Of a stretch of 64,000 nucleotides of DNA, positions 8,704 to 17,948 are shown piece after piece. Origin of the DNA: Leptospira sp. GTDB taxonomy: Bacteria; Spirochaetota; Leptospiria; Leptospirales; Leptospiraceae. Location: contig JACVCB010000014.1 of NCBI GenBank assembly GCA_016742255.1, positions 28,646-92,645 of the forward strand, given 5' to 3'. Position 1 is the first letter of the stretch, and every line of letters starts with the position of its first letter. A program made the translations under genes and the position numbers. A model generated the notes under the pieces. That model saw only the letters and a program-made list of their open reading frames with translations, searched no databases and was not told where the DNA came from.

Positions 8704-10413
8704 ATGATCACACATTTGAAAATTAAGGATTTTGCCCTTTTTGAATCTCTTGAACTTTCCCTCTCGGATGGTTTGTCCGTCTTCACTGGAGAATCTGGTG
8801 CTGGAAAATCTTTAATTTTCGATGCATTGGCTTCGCTTTTTGGTGGAAGGTGTTCCACTGCCAATATTCGGCAAGGAAAGGATCGTTATTCCTTACAAGC
8901 CGTTTTATCCCTCACTGGCCAAAACCAAACAAAAGATTATCTGATGGAACAAGGGTTTCGTTATACGGGTGATGAAATTGTCATCACAAAGGAACTAATG
9001 AAAGATGGAAAGGCAAGAGTGAAAATCGGTGAGAGTCTTGCTTCCACCACTCATTTACGAGAACTCGGCAAAACAATGGCGGAGATCCATTGTCAGAACG
9101 AACAACTTTTTCTTTTAGAAAAATCCAACCAATTGGAATTCCTTGATCGATTTGGAAATTTGGAGTCACTAAAATTTAAATTCAAATCTGCCTTACAACA
9201 ATACCGTCATTGGAAACAAAAACTTTCTGACTTTGAAGAAACTCGGAAAACTATGTTAAAACGAAAGGAAATTTTGGAATATGAAGTAGAAGAAATAGAA
9301 ACCATTGCTCCGAAAGATGGAGAAGAAGAAAGCCTAAGTTCCGAAGAAAGTTTACTCGCCAATGGAGAAAAATTAGCAGAAAACTACCGTTTGGTGTTAG
9401 AAGAACTTTCGGAAAAAGAAAATTCCATCCTCAAAGTATTCCCAAGCCTCATCCATGCCATCCAAAAAGTTACCATTCTTATCCCTGAAAAAAGAGACAT
9501 GTTAGAAGAATGGGAAGAGGTGTATGACAGGCTTAAGTCATTGAAGTCAGTTATCCGTGAAGAAGAGGAAGAATTATTTTTCAGTCCGGAACGTTTGGAC
9601 ATGGTGCAGGCAAGGCTCCAAGACCTTAAAAAATTGAAGAAAAAATACAATGGAAGCATCGGAGAAATCAACCAACTCTTAGAAGAGAAAAAATCGGAAC
9701 TCGAACGTTGGAAGGAACAAGCTGGTGATGAAGATTTTTTACGCATCAAAAAGGACCAATGTTTGTCGGAACTCAAAGAATTAGGATTCCAACTTTCAAA
9801 GTTAAGAAGGAATGCCATTTCCCAATTCGAAGAAGAGGTACAAAAAGAAATGGTGGATTTAGGTCTCGAGGGAGGGAAACTCCAAGTGGTACTTCGATGG
9901 GAGGAAAATCCTGAAGGTGAAGTTGAGGAAGGATCCAAGTCCTATTTTCTTTCAGAATCAGGGCTTGACCAAATCGAATTCTATTTTAGCGCCAACCCGG
10001 GGGAAAAACCTCGACCTCTCCGCAAAGTAGCCTCCGGAGGGGAACTGTCTCGGGTGATGCTTGCACTTCGAAGTGTCCTTGGCAAACAAGCACCTTCGCC
10101 CCAAATGTTGGTTCTGGACGAAGTGGATACGGGACTTGGTGGTGAAGCGGCAGAGGCCATGGCCATAAAGCTTAAAAAACTAGCACGAAATTCACAAATC
10201 CTGCTCATCACTCACACCCAACAAGTGGCAGCGGCGGGAGACCACCAAATTAAGATCGAAAAACGGCAAGAAGGTGGTCGAACTGTCTCGGAAGCATCAG
10301 TTTTGGATTTTGAAGAGAGGAAACGGGAGCTGGCACGGATGATCGGAGGAAAACAGGTGACTTCTGCTGTCCTCAAAGCGGCAACTGACCTTTTGATGAA
10401 AAAAGCTGGTTAG
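8704..10413 (+). CDS. recN: DNA repair protein RecN
   Basis: The 569-residue protein is an SMC-like ATPase for double-strand break repair. Walker A is GESGAGKSLIF near residue 30, the signature and Walker B region at the C-terminus reads VASGGELSRVMLALR ... MLVLDEVDTGLGG, and a long Glu/Lys-rich coiled coil lies between (about 150-380). The length is normal for RecN (about 560). The ATG at 8704 has AGGAG five bases upstream. It is the first gene of a new + strand unit and carries its own operator region (two tandem palindromes), so it is very probably induced by DNA damage. exbB follows after 75 bases. Confidence 0.97.
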   Translation: MITHLKIKDFALFESLELSLSDGLSVFTGESGAGKSLIFDALASLFGGRCSTANIRQGKDRYSLQAVLSLTGQNQTKDYLMEQGFRYTGDEIVITKELMKDGKARVKIGESLASTTHLRELGKTMAEIHCQNEQLFLLEKSNQLEFLDRFGNLESLKFKFKSALQQYRHWKQKLSDFEETRKTMLKRKEILEYEVEEIETIAPKDGEEESLSSEESLLANGEKLAENYRLVLEELSEKENSILKVFPSLIHAIQKVTILIPEKRDMLEEWEEVYDRLKSLKSVIREEEEELFFSPERLDMVQARLQDLKKLKKKYNGSIGEINQLLEEKKSELERWKEQAGDEDFLRIKKDQCLSELKELGFQLSKLRRNAISQFEEEVQKEMVDLGLEGGKLQVVLRWEENPEGEVEEGSKSYFLSESGLDQIEFYFSANPGEKPRPLRKVASGGELSRVMLALRSVLGKQAPSPQMLVLDEVDTGLGGEAAEAMAIKLKKLARNSQILLITHTQQVAAAGDHQIKIEKRQEGGRTVSEASVLDFEERKRELARMIGGKQVTSAVLKAATDLLMKKAG

Positions 10414-10488
10414 TCCTTTAAAAATAGTATTTGGCGAAAAAGGGAAGACTGAAAACTCTATTCGTAATCCTTCAATGGGGTCTCATTC

Positions 10489-11106
10489 ATGTCTTTTCCT
10501 TTCGCTAAATCAGATTCAATCATTTCATCGGTTCCTCCACAAACCATTCCCATCTTGATCATTTTTGTATCCATCGTTGGTTTTACCATCATCGTGGAAC
10601 GACTTGTATATTATTGGAGATTAAAAAGTATCCCACAAGATCACTTTCGTCGGGTAAGAGAACTTGCCAGAGAAGGTAAGTGGGACGATGCAAAAGATGT
10701 CCTCACTCAAGACGTACAATCCCCAGCGGCAATCTTACTTCGAATGGCCTTTGACTTAAAACGCCGTGGTGTTTCGTTTTGGGAAGAAGATATCAAACAA
10801 GAAGGATTCCGACAAATTTATTTGATGGAACGTTACCTCACAGGACTAGGGACCATTGCAACCATTGCACCATTGTTAGGAGTTCTTGGAACTGTGATTG
10901 GTATCGTCAGGTCATTTGCAGAAGGTGCGGGAACACAAGGTGCCGAAGTGGGTATCTCGGAAGCACTCATCACAACAGCTATGGGACTTGGAATAGCGAT
11001 TCCTGCTTATATTTTTTATAATGTTTTTTCTAGAATGAAGGAAGAAAAAATTACGGAAATGGAAAACGTAACAGATTTAGTTCTTCCTCATTTGAACAAA
11101 CGATAA
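10489..11106 (+). CDS. exbB: MotA/TolQ/ExbB proton channel family protein
   Basis: The 205-residue protein has the three-helix layout of ExbB/TolQ: one N-terminal helix (about 20-38, ending with IIVERLVYYW), a long cytoplasmic loop, and two C-terminal helices with the family block LGTIATIAPLLGVLGTVIGIVRSF and ALITTAMGLGIAIPAYIFYNVF. Together with the ExbD gene that starts seven bases after its stop codon it should form a proton-driven motor in the inner membrane that energises outer-membrane transport or integrity. No TonB is adjacent; the next genes are bamA and pcrA. TolQ versus ExbB cannot be separated from sequence alone. Confidence 0.9.
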   Translation: MSFPFAKSDSIISSVPPQTIPILIIFVSIVGFTIIVERLVYYWRLKSIPQDHFRRVRELAREGKWDDAKDVLTQDVQSPAAILLRMAFDLKRRGVSFWEEDIKQEGFRQIYLMERYLTGLGTIATIAPLLGVLGTVIGIVRSFAEGAGTQGAEVGISEALITTAMGLGIAIPAYIFYNVFSRMKEEKITEMENVTDLVLPHLNKR

Positions 11107-11112
11107 CAAAAA

Positions 11113-11544
11113 ATGAAATTTCGTAAAACGACAAAGTCATTTAACAATATCGAACTTGCACCGCTTATCGATGTAATTTCTTTTATTGTAATTTACTTTC
11201 TAATGAATGCAACATTGGAAAAAAATACTGCTTTAAAAGTGGAATTGCCAAGATCTTCAAGTGTTGCAAAAGAAAAACAGAAAGATGAACTAGTCATCAC
11301 TGTTGATAAACAGGGCAAAATTTATTTGGATCAAAATTCCGAACCAGTTCCTTTAGAAGGACTAACAGAAAAAATCAATGGTTTTTTAGGACCTGAAAAA
11401 GAGAGAGATCCAAAGAAAAACAAAGTGATCATTCGCGGAGATGGTGGTGCGTCCTACCAAGTTGTTGTTAAAGTGATTGATGCAGTGAATGCTGCAGGTG
11501 TTAGTCGCTTTAATCTTGCAATGGTAAAAGGCACTACTAAGTAA
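11113..11544 (+). CDS. exbD: ExbD/TolR family biopolymer transport protein
   Basis: The 143-residue protein has one N-terminal transmembrane helix carrying the family aspartate ([16 protein letters not shown], near residue 20), which conducts protons with ExbB/TolQ. A periplasmic domain of about 100 residues follows with the TolR-like pattern '[16 protein letters not shown]' and '[26 protein letters not shown]'. It partners the preceding gene. The bamA reading frame starts four bases after its stop. Confidence 0.92.
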   Translation: MKFRKTTKSFNNIELAPLIDVISFIVIYFLMNATLEKNTALKVELPRSSSVAKEKQKDELVITVDKQGKIYLDQNSEPVPLEGLTEKINGFLGPEKERDPKKNKVIIRGDGGASYQVVVKVIDAVNAAGVSRFNLAMVKGTTK

Positions 11545-11547
11545 TTT

Positions 11548-14424
11548 TTGAAACTTCGTAAAAATTTAAAATACCTTAGCCTATTTGTATTGTCTTTGCT
11601 TTTGATTACATCTGCAGAGTGGGTATCCTTATGGTCTAACCGCTCTGTATTCATCGATAAAGTCATAACGAAAATAGAATTTAAGGGAAACATAAATACA
11701 TCTTCGGATGATATTTTGGAATTAATGGATATGAGACCCGGGATCCAACTTTCCCAGGGTTTACTCAATGCTGACATGCGCGCATTGTTTGTTTCAGGTT
11801 TTTTCTACCACATCGACATCCAAGGGGAAGCAGATGGTGATGGAGTTAAAATCTTAGTCCTAGTAAAAGAACGACCTAGGGTTAAAGATATTGATTTTAT
11901 CGGCGCTGATGAAGTTTTCCCTTCTGACCTAAGAGATAAAATTCCATTGAAGGAAAATGAAGTCATAACTCCAAAGAAAGTGACTCTTTCAAAAGAAGTG
12001 ATTTTGAAAAAATACCGAGACGAAGGATTTTTTCTAGCCTATGTTCGTTTTGAAACGGAACCAGTGAATCCGGAAACAAACACAGTTAAGGTGAAGTTTA
12101 TTATTGATGAGGGAGAAGAAATTCCAGTCAGTAAAATCAATATCTTTGGTAATAATGAAATCGATACATACGATATCCAAGGAATCATGGATTTAAAGGA
12201 AAGTGGTATCATTGAATCAGGAGTATTCAAAGAGTCTGCTTTTGAATCAGATAAACAAAAAGTTGCTGCGTATTTAAAATCTAGGGGATATGTAGACGCA
12301 GAAATAAGTAATGAAGGCACAAATTGGGAAATCCGTTGGGAAAATCCCAAGAAAAAAGACAAAAGGGTTGTTATCGTTAATTTTAAAATTATTGAAGGTG
12401 AACAATACTTTTATAACGGTTATACAACGAATCATGACCTAACCATTGCTCCCAATGGGATGCCACAGTTTTTAAATAAAGAAAACAATCCTATTGGAAC
12501 TCCAAAAGAGGAATGGTCTCCTGTTTACCCCGTCAAGTTTTTAGAAGATCAGTTTGAGTTTGCACCTGCCGACGTGGGAGAAGTTTTTGATGAGACAAAA
12601 TTTCAAAAGGATAGATCTTCAATTAACGAAGCTTATTCGGCAAAAGGATACTTGTTTGCTCAGGTAATTCCAAGAAGAAAAGTCATCGAACTTAGCGATG
12701 GATCATTGTCACGTTACGAGAATTGTGATAAAAGAGGAAATCCGGATGCAATCGCTGATTGTAATGAAGAATACAATCGATTGAATGTGGCAAGGCTCAG
12801 AAAAATATATGAAGAAGATCCTAAGTTGCGTGGTAAAAAATTCATCCATGTCGATTTTACGATCCGTGAAAATAACTTAGCATTCATTGAAAATATCATC
12901 ATTAAGGGAAACAAAAAAACCCAAGACCGAGTCATTCGGCGCGAATTATTATTTAAGCCTGGTGATTTATTTAACTCAACTCTCGTGAACCGATCTAGGG
13001 AAAGGATCTTTAATTTAGGTTATTTCAAAGAAGTAAACTTCAACATGAGACCAGGTTCAGATGAGACAAAGATGAACCTAATCATCGAACTTGTAGAACA
13101 ACCAACAGGAACTGTTTCGATGGGGGGTGGATACGGAACTATTACTGGATTTTCCATCTTTACACAGTTAGGTGAGAATAACTTAAATGGATCAGGGCAA
13201 CAAATTACCGGAAGGGTGGAATTTGGTCCCATTCGTAGATACTTACAAATCTCTTGGACAGAACCATGGTTTATGGACAAACCTTGGTCCTTAACTCTTT
13301 CTGCCTTTTATTCTTCACGTACTTTGTTTGTGGGAGCTACTTCCATTACAGAAAACAACAACCAAGGGATCAAAGAAGTTGCTTCTTATGAAAGATCGGG
13401 GGTGGGTGTCAGTGCAGGTATTGGACACAGGTTTCTCATTAACTGGACACATTTCCATCGTTATTCCCCATCCTTTTTTGCCTCAACTAGGCCTACGTCT
13501 CTTGTATCTGACCAGGTACTTGCCGAAGTGGATCGTGGGTGGCAATTTCGGTCACAGTTAACGAATGGTCTTGCTTACGATAGCCGTGATAACATTTTTA
13601 ACTCAACACAAGGATTTCACTTAATTTTTTCAGTTGATAATGTGGGTCAATTTTTAGGTGGAGAAAGCCATTTTGATCAATTTAGCCCTATATTAGAATA
13701 TTATCATACATGGTTCGATTATACTTTTTTTGGTTTAATCCGAAAAAATGCTCTGAGAAGATGGAGAGTTGTCCAACAATTTAGAACGTCTTCTGTCTTT
13801 ACGTTTGAAAGGACTCCTAAATATAGAAACCAGGACAAAGAAAGGATACCATATATCCAAGTACAAGACCGGCTATTTTTAGGTGGTTATGAGTCCTTAC
13901 GTGGATGGTTTTTTGACGATAAATACTATCCTGATGAATGGAAAGATGGTGCTTCTAGTCGGGTTTTGTTTACGTCTGAATTAAGGTTTCCAATTGAACC
14001 AACCTTATTGTGGTTTGTTATCTTTTTTGATGCAGGTTCGATGTATGAGCAGATCAATCGTGCTGTCGGGGAACGAAAGGAATTTTTTAAGAACTATGAT
14101 AGTTTGGTTGCATCTCAAAGGTCAACGGAACCGGTCGAAACATACTTATTCGAAAACTATAATTCTTTTGGTAAAAAAATCTACGATTCTCCACTTGTTG
14201 TGAATGATCCAGGAAATTTGGTGCTTTCGAGTAAAAACCTATCCATGTCTAATTTTCGATTTTCTTGGGGTTTTGGTCTAAGGATCCAAATTCCTGTACT
14301 TCCACTTCGCTTGTATTTTGCACAAAAGATACGTTATACAGGAGTAGAGGATAGGCCATTTGGATTGTATCCTGATAATAATAGTTTCCAGTTTGTATTT
14401 GGAATTGGGGACATGCGATTCTAA
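11548..14424 (+). CDS. bamA: Outer membrane protein assembly factor BamA (Omp85)
   Basis: The protein has 958 residues, long for BamA (about 800). The start is TTG at 11548, four bases after exbD, with no clear ribosome site. A signal peptide (about 1-23) is followed by POTRA repeats, for example 'DKVITKIEFKGNINTS' and the last one 'FIENIIIKGNKKTQDRVIRREL', then a 16-strand barrel from about residue 530 ending in the aromatic GIGDMRF, as barrel proteins do. The extra length lies partly before the last POTRA (about 285-440) and includes a Cys pair (ENCDKRG ... IADCNEEY), possibly a disulfide. BamA inserts outer-membrane proteins. Its link with exbBD and pcrA is positional only. Confidence 0.95.
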   Translation: MKLRKNLKYLSLFVLSLLLITSAEWVSLWSNRSVFIDKVITKIEFKGNINTSSDDILELMDMRPGIQLSQGLLNADMRALFVSGFFYHIDIQGEADGDGVKILVLVKERPRVKDIDFIGADEVFPSDLRDKIPLKENEVITPKKVTLSKEVILKKYRDEGFFLAYVRFETEPVNPETNTVKVKFIIDEGEEIPVSKINIFGNNEIDTYDIQGIMDLKESGIIESGVFKESAFESDKQKVAAYLKSRGYVDAEISNEGTNWEIRWENPKKKDKRVVIVNFKIIEGEQYFYNGYTTNHDLTIAPNGMPQFLNKENNPIGTPKEEWSPVYPVKFLEDQFEFAPADVGEVFDETKFQKDRSSINEAYSAKGYLFAQVIPRRKVIELSDGSLSRYENCDKRGNPDAIADCNEEYNRLNVARLRKIYEEDPKLRGKKFIHVDFTIRENNLAFIENIIIKGNKKTQDRVIRRELLFKPGDLFNSTLVNRSRERIFNLGYFKEVNFNMRPGSDETKMNLIIELVEQPTGTVSMGGGYGTITGFSIFTQLGENNLNGSGQQITGRVEFGPIRRYLQISWTEPWFMDKPWSLTLSAFYSSRTLFVGATSITENNNQGIKEVASYERSGVGVSAGIGHRFLINWTHFHRYSPSFFASTRPTSLVSDQVLAEVDRGWQFRSQLTNGLAYDSRDNIFNSTQGFHLIFSVDNVGQFLGGESHFDQFSPILEYYHTWFDYTFFGLIRKNALRRWRVVQQFRTSSVFTFERTPKYRNQDKERIPYIQVQDRLFLGGYESLRGWFFDDKYYPDEWKDGASSRVLFTSELRFPIEPTLLWFVIFFDAGSMYEQINRAVGERKEFFKNYDSLVASQRSTEPVETYLFENYNSFGKKIYDSPLVVNDPGNLVLSSKNLSMSNFRFSWGFGLRIQIPVLPLRLYFAQKIRYTGVEDRPFGLYPDNNSFQFVFGIGDMRF

Positions 14425-16608
14425 GTGGAGTTAGTTGGTCTAAATGCAGAACAAAAACTAGCTGTTGAAACTGTCGATGGACCACTTTTGATTTTGGCTG
14501 GTGCGGGTTCTGGCAAAACAAGAGTTATCACCTACAGAATTGCAAATTTAATCCTCAATCACAAAATTTATCCAAACCAGATTTTAGCTGTTACATTTAC
14601 CAATAAAGCTGCAGAGGAAATGCGATCCAGGTGCAGAAGTTTATTACTAGATGGAACCTATGAACCCTTTGTTCGTACCTTCCATTCCCTTTGTTTGTAT
14701 CTATTGAGGAGAGAAGGTAAGGTATTAGGGCTTGGGAGTAATTTCACTGTGTATGACAGTGATATGCAAGAGTCACTGATCAAAGAAATTTTAAAGTCAA
14801 AGGAAATGGATACAAAGGAATTTCGTCCATCAAGTCTTGCGAATCAATTTTCCCAAGCCAAAGATTCCTTTTTAACAGCCGAAGAATTTGCTAAAAAAAA
14901 GGCAGATGATGCTTATACAAAATCAATTGCTTCCGTATTTTTGGAATATGAAAAAAGGAAATCATTACGTAACGCATTGGATTTTGGTGATTTAATTCTA
15001 AAGACAGTGATATTATTTCGTGATTTTCCAGTCATTTTGGAGAAATACCAGAGATTATGGAAATACATCATGGTAGACGAATACCAAGATACGAATAAAA
15101 TACAATACCATTTGGTTCAGTCACTTTCTTCCTTTCATAAAAACTTATGTGTGGTTGGTGATGATGATCAGTCCATTTATTCTTGGCGCGGTGCTGATAT
15201 ATCGAATATATTAAATTTTAAAAAAGATTATCCTGATGCCGTTGTTGTCAAATTAGAAGAAAATTACCGGTCCACAAAAACCATCATCGAATCTGCGGCT
15301 GCCTTAATTGCGAATAACAAACAAAGAACCAATAAAACCTTGCGCACTGAAAATCCGTTAGGTGATAAAATCAAACTCACTGCATACCAGAACGAGATGG
15401 AAGAGTCGGAAGGAATTGTTCAAAAAATAGTAACCGGATTCCGAAGAGGAAAAAAATATTCAAACTTTGCTATCTTTTATAGAACCAATTCACAATCCAG
15501 ATACTTTGAAGAAGCACTTCGGAAAAAAGCAATCCCATATAAAATTTTTGGCGGGTTTCGTTTTTTTGACAGAAAAGAAGTAAAAGATCTAATTGCCTAT
15601 TTGTCAGTCGTAGTGAATCCAGTGGATTCAACATCTTTACTTCGTATCATCAACTCTCCTCCCAGAGGAATTGGAGATACTACCGTCAATCGGCTTCTGA
15701 CCCATTCTGTAAAAGAAGGATTATCCTTATTTGAGTGTTTAGGCCAACCAATTCCTGAAATCAAAAAAGGAACCTCACAAAAATTACATTCGTTGTATCG
15801 TATGTTTGAATCAGCAATGGAAGATTTAAGAAAAAAAACTCCTTCCGAAATTGCTTACGATGTTTTAGAACATTCTGGTTATCGTGAATTTTTAGAAAAT
15901 GAAGGGACTGAGGATTCGTTTTCGAGACTATCAAATTTAAATGAATTTGTGAATGCACTGAAAGAATTTGAAGAAACAAACTCTGAAGCAACCTTAGAAG
16001 AATATTTAAGTAATATTTCGTTGATTACAAGTGAAGAAAATTCAAAAGATCTTCCCGATTATGTTATCCTTATGACAGTTCACAATGCGAAGGGATTAGA
16101 ATTCCCTCATGTATTTATGGCTGGTATGGAAGAGGGAACGTTTCCTCATTTTCTTTCGATTGATTCACCAGAGGGAATCGAAGAAGAAAGAAGGCTTGCA
16201 TACGTTGCGATCACTCGAGCACGCGAACATTTAGAGATTAGTTTTAGTCGGTTTACTCGAAAATTTGGAGAAGTAGATGCTCGTTTACCATCCCAATTTT
16301 TGGAGGAGATTCCAAAAGAATTTTTGGAAGGGGAATTTACAGAAAATCGATATGGTGTTAGAAGGCCAGATGTTGCTCCGCGTGCGGAAAGGTTTCAAAA
16401 ATCAGAAGAAAAATTTGAATCAGTTCTTGCGAAAACAGGAGACAGTGATTTCCAAATCGGAATGAAAGTTAGACATAAAGTATACGGAGAAGGACGTATT
16501 TTGAGTTTGTCTGGTTCTGGGGACAACCGAAAGGTAGAAGTGAGATTTGGATCCCATTTGGATAAAAAATTCTTATTGGCATATACACCATTAGAGATAA
16601 TATCATGA
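14425..16608 (+). CDS. pcrA: ATP-dependent DNA helicase PcrA/UvrD
   Basis: The 727-residue protein is an SF1A 3'-5' helicase. Motif I LAGAGSGKTRVITYR, motif II VDEYQDTN, motif III VGDDDQSIYSWRGADI and the C-terminal VHNAKGLEFPHVF and YVAITRAR motifs are intact. The last 50 residues (MKVRHKVYGEGRILSL ... VEVRFG) form the Tudor-like tail through which PcrA contacts RNA polymerase, so I prefer PcrA over Rep. It acts in nucleotide excision and mismatch repair and in clearing stalled polymerase. It begins with GTG at the base after the bamA stop, so it is probably translated by coupling. Confidence 0.96.
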   Translation: MELVGLNAEQKLAVETVDGPLLILAGAGSGKTRVITYRIANLILNHKIYPNQILAVTFTNKAAEEMRSRCRSLLLDGTYEPFVRTFHSLCLYLLRREGKVLGLGSNFTVYDSDMQESLIKEILKSKEMDTKEFRPSSLANQFSQAKDSFLTAEEFAKKKADDAYTKSIASVFLEYEKRKSLRNALDFGDLILKTVILFRDFPVILEKYQRLWKYIMVDEYQDTNKIQYHLVQSLSSFHKNLCVVGDDDQSIYSWRGADISNILNFKKDYPDAVVVKLEENYRSTKTIIESAAALIANNKQRTNKTLRTENPLGDKIKLTAYQNEMEESEGIVQKIVTGFRRGKKYSNFAIFYRTNSQSRYFEEALRKKAIPYKIFGGFRFFDRKEVKDLIAYLSVVVNPVDSTSLLRIINSPPRGIGDTTVNRLLTHSVKEGLSLFECLGQPIPEIKKGTSQKLHSLYRMFESAMEDLRKKTPSEIAYDVLEHSGYREFLENEGTEDSFSRLSNLNEFVNALKEFEETNSEATLEEYLSNISLITSEENSKDLPDYVILMTVHNAKGLEFPHVFMAGMEEGTFPHFLSIDSPEGIEEERRLAYVAITRAREHLEISFSRFTRKFGEVDARLPSQFLEEIPKEFLEGEFTENRYGVRRPDVAPRAERFQKSEEKFESVLAKTGDSDFQIGMKVRHKVYGEGRILSLSGSGDNRKVEVRFGSHLDKKFLLAYTPLEIIS

Positions 16609-16626
16609 GGAATCAGGGGTAAACTT

Positions 16627-17055
16627 ATGAAGTTTTTGATGAAAGTATTGGTAATCGTGAGTTGCAGTGTAACAGTTTTATATTCACAACAAAGCACTGG
16701 TTTGGCGGAAGAGTTTACCAAATTAGAGGACCATCTAAGAAACCCAAAACTCACTGAAGAACAAAAGAAAAAAAACTTTGAAGCCAATATGGTAAGTTCC
16801 GTTCGCAGTACATTATCAAAACGGTTTGCAAATCCTAAAAAAGAATTAAAAGATTTAAAATTCCAAGACCTACAAACGGAACGTCCAGAAGGGACAAATA
16901 CTTTTTATGTAAAGTATAAGAACTATTATTTTCAATACCAGTTCCCAGTGGATCCAGAAACATATGTGACTTCACCTGTAGAAGAAATTGTATTAGAGAA
17001 ACCAGAAGGATTGGATTTAAGTTCTGGTGCACATAAAGAAGAAAAAAAGAATTAA
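16627..17055 (+). CDS. Exported protein of unknown function
   Basis: The protein has 142 residues. A signal peptide is clear (about 1-20, ending VTVLYSQQ). The mature part is charged, with a helical segment (FTKLEDHLRNPKLTEEQKKK) and a Tyr-rich strand segment (NTFYVKYKNYYFQYQF). No lipobox is present, so a periplasmic soluble protein is likely. I recognise no family. An AGGGG ribosome site precedes the ATG. It sits 18 bases after pcrA and 23 bases before the CysQ-like gene. Confidence 0.75.
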   Translation: MKFLMKVLVIVSCSVTVLYSQQSTGLAEEFTKLEDHLRNPKLTEEQKKKNFEANMVSSVRSTLSKRFANPKKELKDLKFQDLQTERPEGTNTFYVKYKNYYFQYQFPVDPETYVTSPVEEIVLEKPEGLDLSSGAHKEEKKN

Positions 17056-17078
17056 TTAGGTCCAGAAAAAAGGACGGA

Positions 17079-17948
17079 ATGGAAGAACAAGAGTTTCAGG
17101 AAGTATGGAAGTGGGTTCTATCAGTTGGGGATTCCATTTTAAGCATTTATAAAACTGATTTTCAGATTCGTGATAAAGGTGGTAATGATCCTGTTACCGA
17201 AGCGGATTTGTATGCGAGTGAATTTTTGTATGAAAAAATTTCCAATCGATTCCCTGGACATGGATTTTTGTCTGAGGAAAGAGCAGATACCGTTTCTCGT
17301 TTGGATAAGGAATGGGTATGGATTTTAGATCCCATCGACGGTACACGTGAATTTGTCAAAAAAAATGACCAATTTGCACTCAGTTTGGGACTTGTTCGGA
17401 ACGGTGAGGCAATTTGGGGGATCATCTTTAACCCTGCCACAGGTGAATTTTTCTCGAAAGGAAAAAATAGTTTTTTTGCAAAACTGCAAGCGCCGTACGC
17501 TACGGAAGATAATTTTAGAACCTTACTTGTTGAAAGTGGCTCCGTATTACATCCGTTACAAGAATTAAAGGGACAAAACAAAAAACCGGTATTAATTGTT
17601 TCGGCTTCAGAAATGCGAGAGGGACTTTTTGATGATACTTTTTGGCATGAAGATTTTGAAATTCGATCCATGGGAAGTATTGCTTATAAACTTGGTTTAT
17701 TATCCGCAGGATTTATCGATTTAATTGTGTCCTTAAAACCAAAAAATGAATGGGATATCTGTGGTGGGATTGCTTTATTAGATGAGGAAAATTTTACATT
17801 TTTTCCTTTAAAAGATAAACCTTATTCCTTTAACCAAAAAACAACATTAACTTTTGGGCTTGTTGCCGGAAAAAGAAAAGCTGTAGAATATTTGGAAAGC
17901 AAAATTGATTTCCACCAACTTTCACTTAAGGTGAAGGAACGATGGTGA
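17079..17948 (+). CDS. Inositol monophosphatase family / CysQ-like phosphatase
   Basis: This 289-residue protein has the metal-binding motifs of the lithium-sensitive phosphatases: DPVTEAD (near residue 38), EER, DPIDGTREFVKK and the C-terminal WDICGG. The REFVKKNDQFALSL stretch after the DPIDGT motif resembles CysQ, the 3'(2'),5'-bisphosphate nucleotidase that removes PAP from sulfate assimilation, better than SuhB. Inositol or histidinol phosphate remain possible substrates. It overlaps the following glycosyltransferase by seven bases. Confidence 0.85.
   Translation: MEEQEFQEVWKWVLSVGDSILSIYKTDFQIRDKGGNDPVTEADLYASEFLYEKISNRFPGHGFLSEERADTVSRLDKEWVWILDPIDGTREFVKKNDQFALSLGLVRNGEAIWGIIFNPATGEFFSKGKNSFFAKLQAPYATEDNFRTLLVESGSVLHPLQELKGQNKKPVLIVSASEMREGLFDDTFWHEDFEIRSMGSIAYKLGLLSAGFIDLIVSLKPKNEWDICGGIALLDEENFTFFPLKDKPYSFNQKTTLTFGLVAGKRKAVEYLESKIDFHQLSLKVKERW

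Noticed and set aside
9384..9938. 184-codon minus-strand frame opposite the recN coiled coil
   Set aside because: A Ser-rich product is the expected reverse reading of a Glu/Lys-rich coiled coil.
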